In this document: one piece after another, positions 5,125 to 5,202 of the stretch
Position numbering within the stretch: position 1 is the stretch's first letter
Layout: the number at the start of each line of letters is the position of its first letter
Origin: Burkholderia gladioli
Lineage (GTDB): Bacteria > Pseudomonadota > Gammaproteobacteria > Burkholderiales > Burkholderiaceae
Assembly (NCBI GenBank): GCA_009914575.1
Contig: WNEB01000133.1
Location: forward strand, 1-5,202
DNA: 5,202 bases
Reading direction: 5' to 3'
Translations under genes and position numbers: made by a program
Notes under the pieces: generated by a model
Databases searched by the model: none
Told to the model about the DNA's origin: nothing
The model's input: only the letters and a program-made list of their open reading frames with translations

Positions 5125-5202
5125 TTAGGCAGACTCCCGATCATGGTCAACGCGTTTTTCGAGTGATCGATGCAGGGCGACGGCGAGGATCCAGAGGTCG
5201 TT
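5125..5202 (-). CDS. C-terminal fragment of an unidentified protein, possibly a PIN-domain (VapC-like) toxin
   Basis: A minus-strand frame enters from the right edge and stops at TAA 5125-5127, giving 25 residues: NDLWILAVALHRSLEKRVDHDRESA. The start NDLWI-x-A-x-AL followed about ten residues later by V-x-HDRE resembles the end of PIN-domain toxins, where one sees NDLWIAA...AL...VTHDREF. The aspartate of NDLW would be one of the metal-binding acidic residues of the RNase site. In intact proteins this region is usually followed by a few more residues, so the fragment may end early. A second toxin-antitoxin gene next to higBA would make sense, but 25 residues cannot prove it, and a chance open frame remains possible. 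Confidence 0.3.
   Translation of the reverse strand, partial: NDLWILAVALHRSLEKRVDHDRESA

Noticed and set aside
1..5202. A CRISPR array, tRNA, rRNA or a new defence system
   Set aside because: I saw no regularly spaced repeats, no tRNA-like cloverleaf, and no genes beyond the core cluster, the IS end and the toxin-antitoxin remnants.

Overview
The window looks like a high-GC betaproteobacterial chromosome, most likely Burkholderia sensu lato. This rests on the strongly GC-rich third codon positions, the close family match of the dapF, DUF484, xerC and rRNA-methyltransferase order, and the style of the transposase and toxin-antitoxin proteins. The species cannot be fixed from the sequence alone.

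Layout. Positions 1-157 are the 3' end of an insertion sequence that resembles the IS903 group of the IS5 family: a transposase C-terminus, its stop, and an 18-bp terminal inverted repeat. This end abuts the 3' end of a 23S rRNA cytosine-5 methyltransferase gene (rlmI-like, minus strand, 168-1343). That gene is broken by an in-frame amber codon, a locally scrambled segment, and an extra TAA just before its conserved C-terminal YLKG motif. Next on the minus strand come xerC (1444-2364, intact), a DUF484 gene (2376-3078, one-base frameshift) and dapF (3139-4005, intact, GTG start). The transcription order is dapF, DUF484, xerC, then the methyltransferase. A hairpin just after xerC may terminate or attenuate transcription before the methyltransferase.

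Right of dapF is a spacer of about 390 bp without a recognisable gene. It holds 12-bp GC-rich tandem repeats and a probable autoregulated promoter. After it, on the plus strand, lies a decayed HigB/HigA-type toxin-antitoxin pair (4397-5024): the toxin has a frameshift near its C-terminus, and the antitoxin appears to have lost its DNA-recognition helix together with the reading frame. Positions 5025-5124 hold nothing I recognise. The last 78 bases, on the minus strand, are the end of another reading frame with a faint PIN-domain (VapC-like) look.

How it fits together. DapF makes meso-diaminopimelate for lysine and peptidoglycan, and XerC resolves chromosome dimers at dif; both are clean. The more dispensable genes around them (RNA methyltransferase, DUF484, toxin-antitoxin pair) all carry lesions, and an IS sits at the edge. 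This pattern of intact core genes and decaying accessory genes suggests a genome undergoing IS-driven erosion, as in host-restricted or symbiotic Burkholderia lineages. Base-call errors in an unpolished GC-rich assembly remain a competing explanation for the small indels. I see no novel multi-gene system here; the interest lies in the decay pattern and in the fusion frame it creates.
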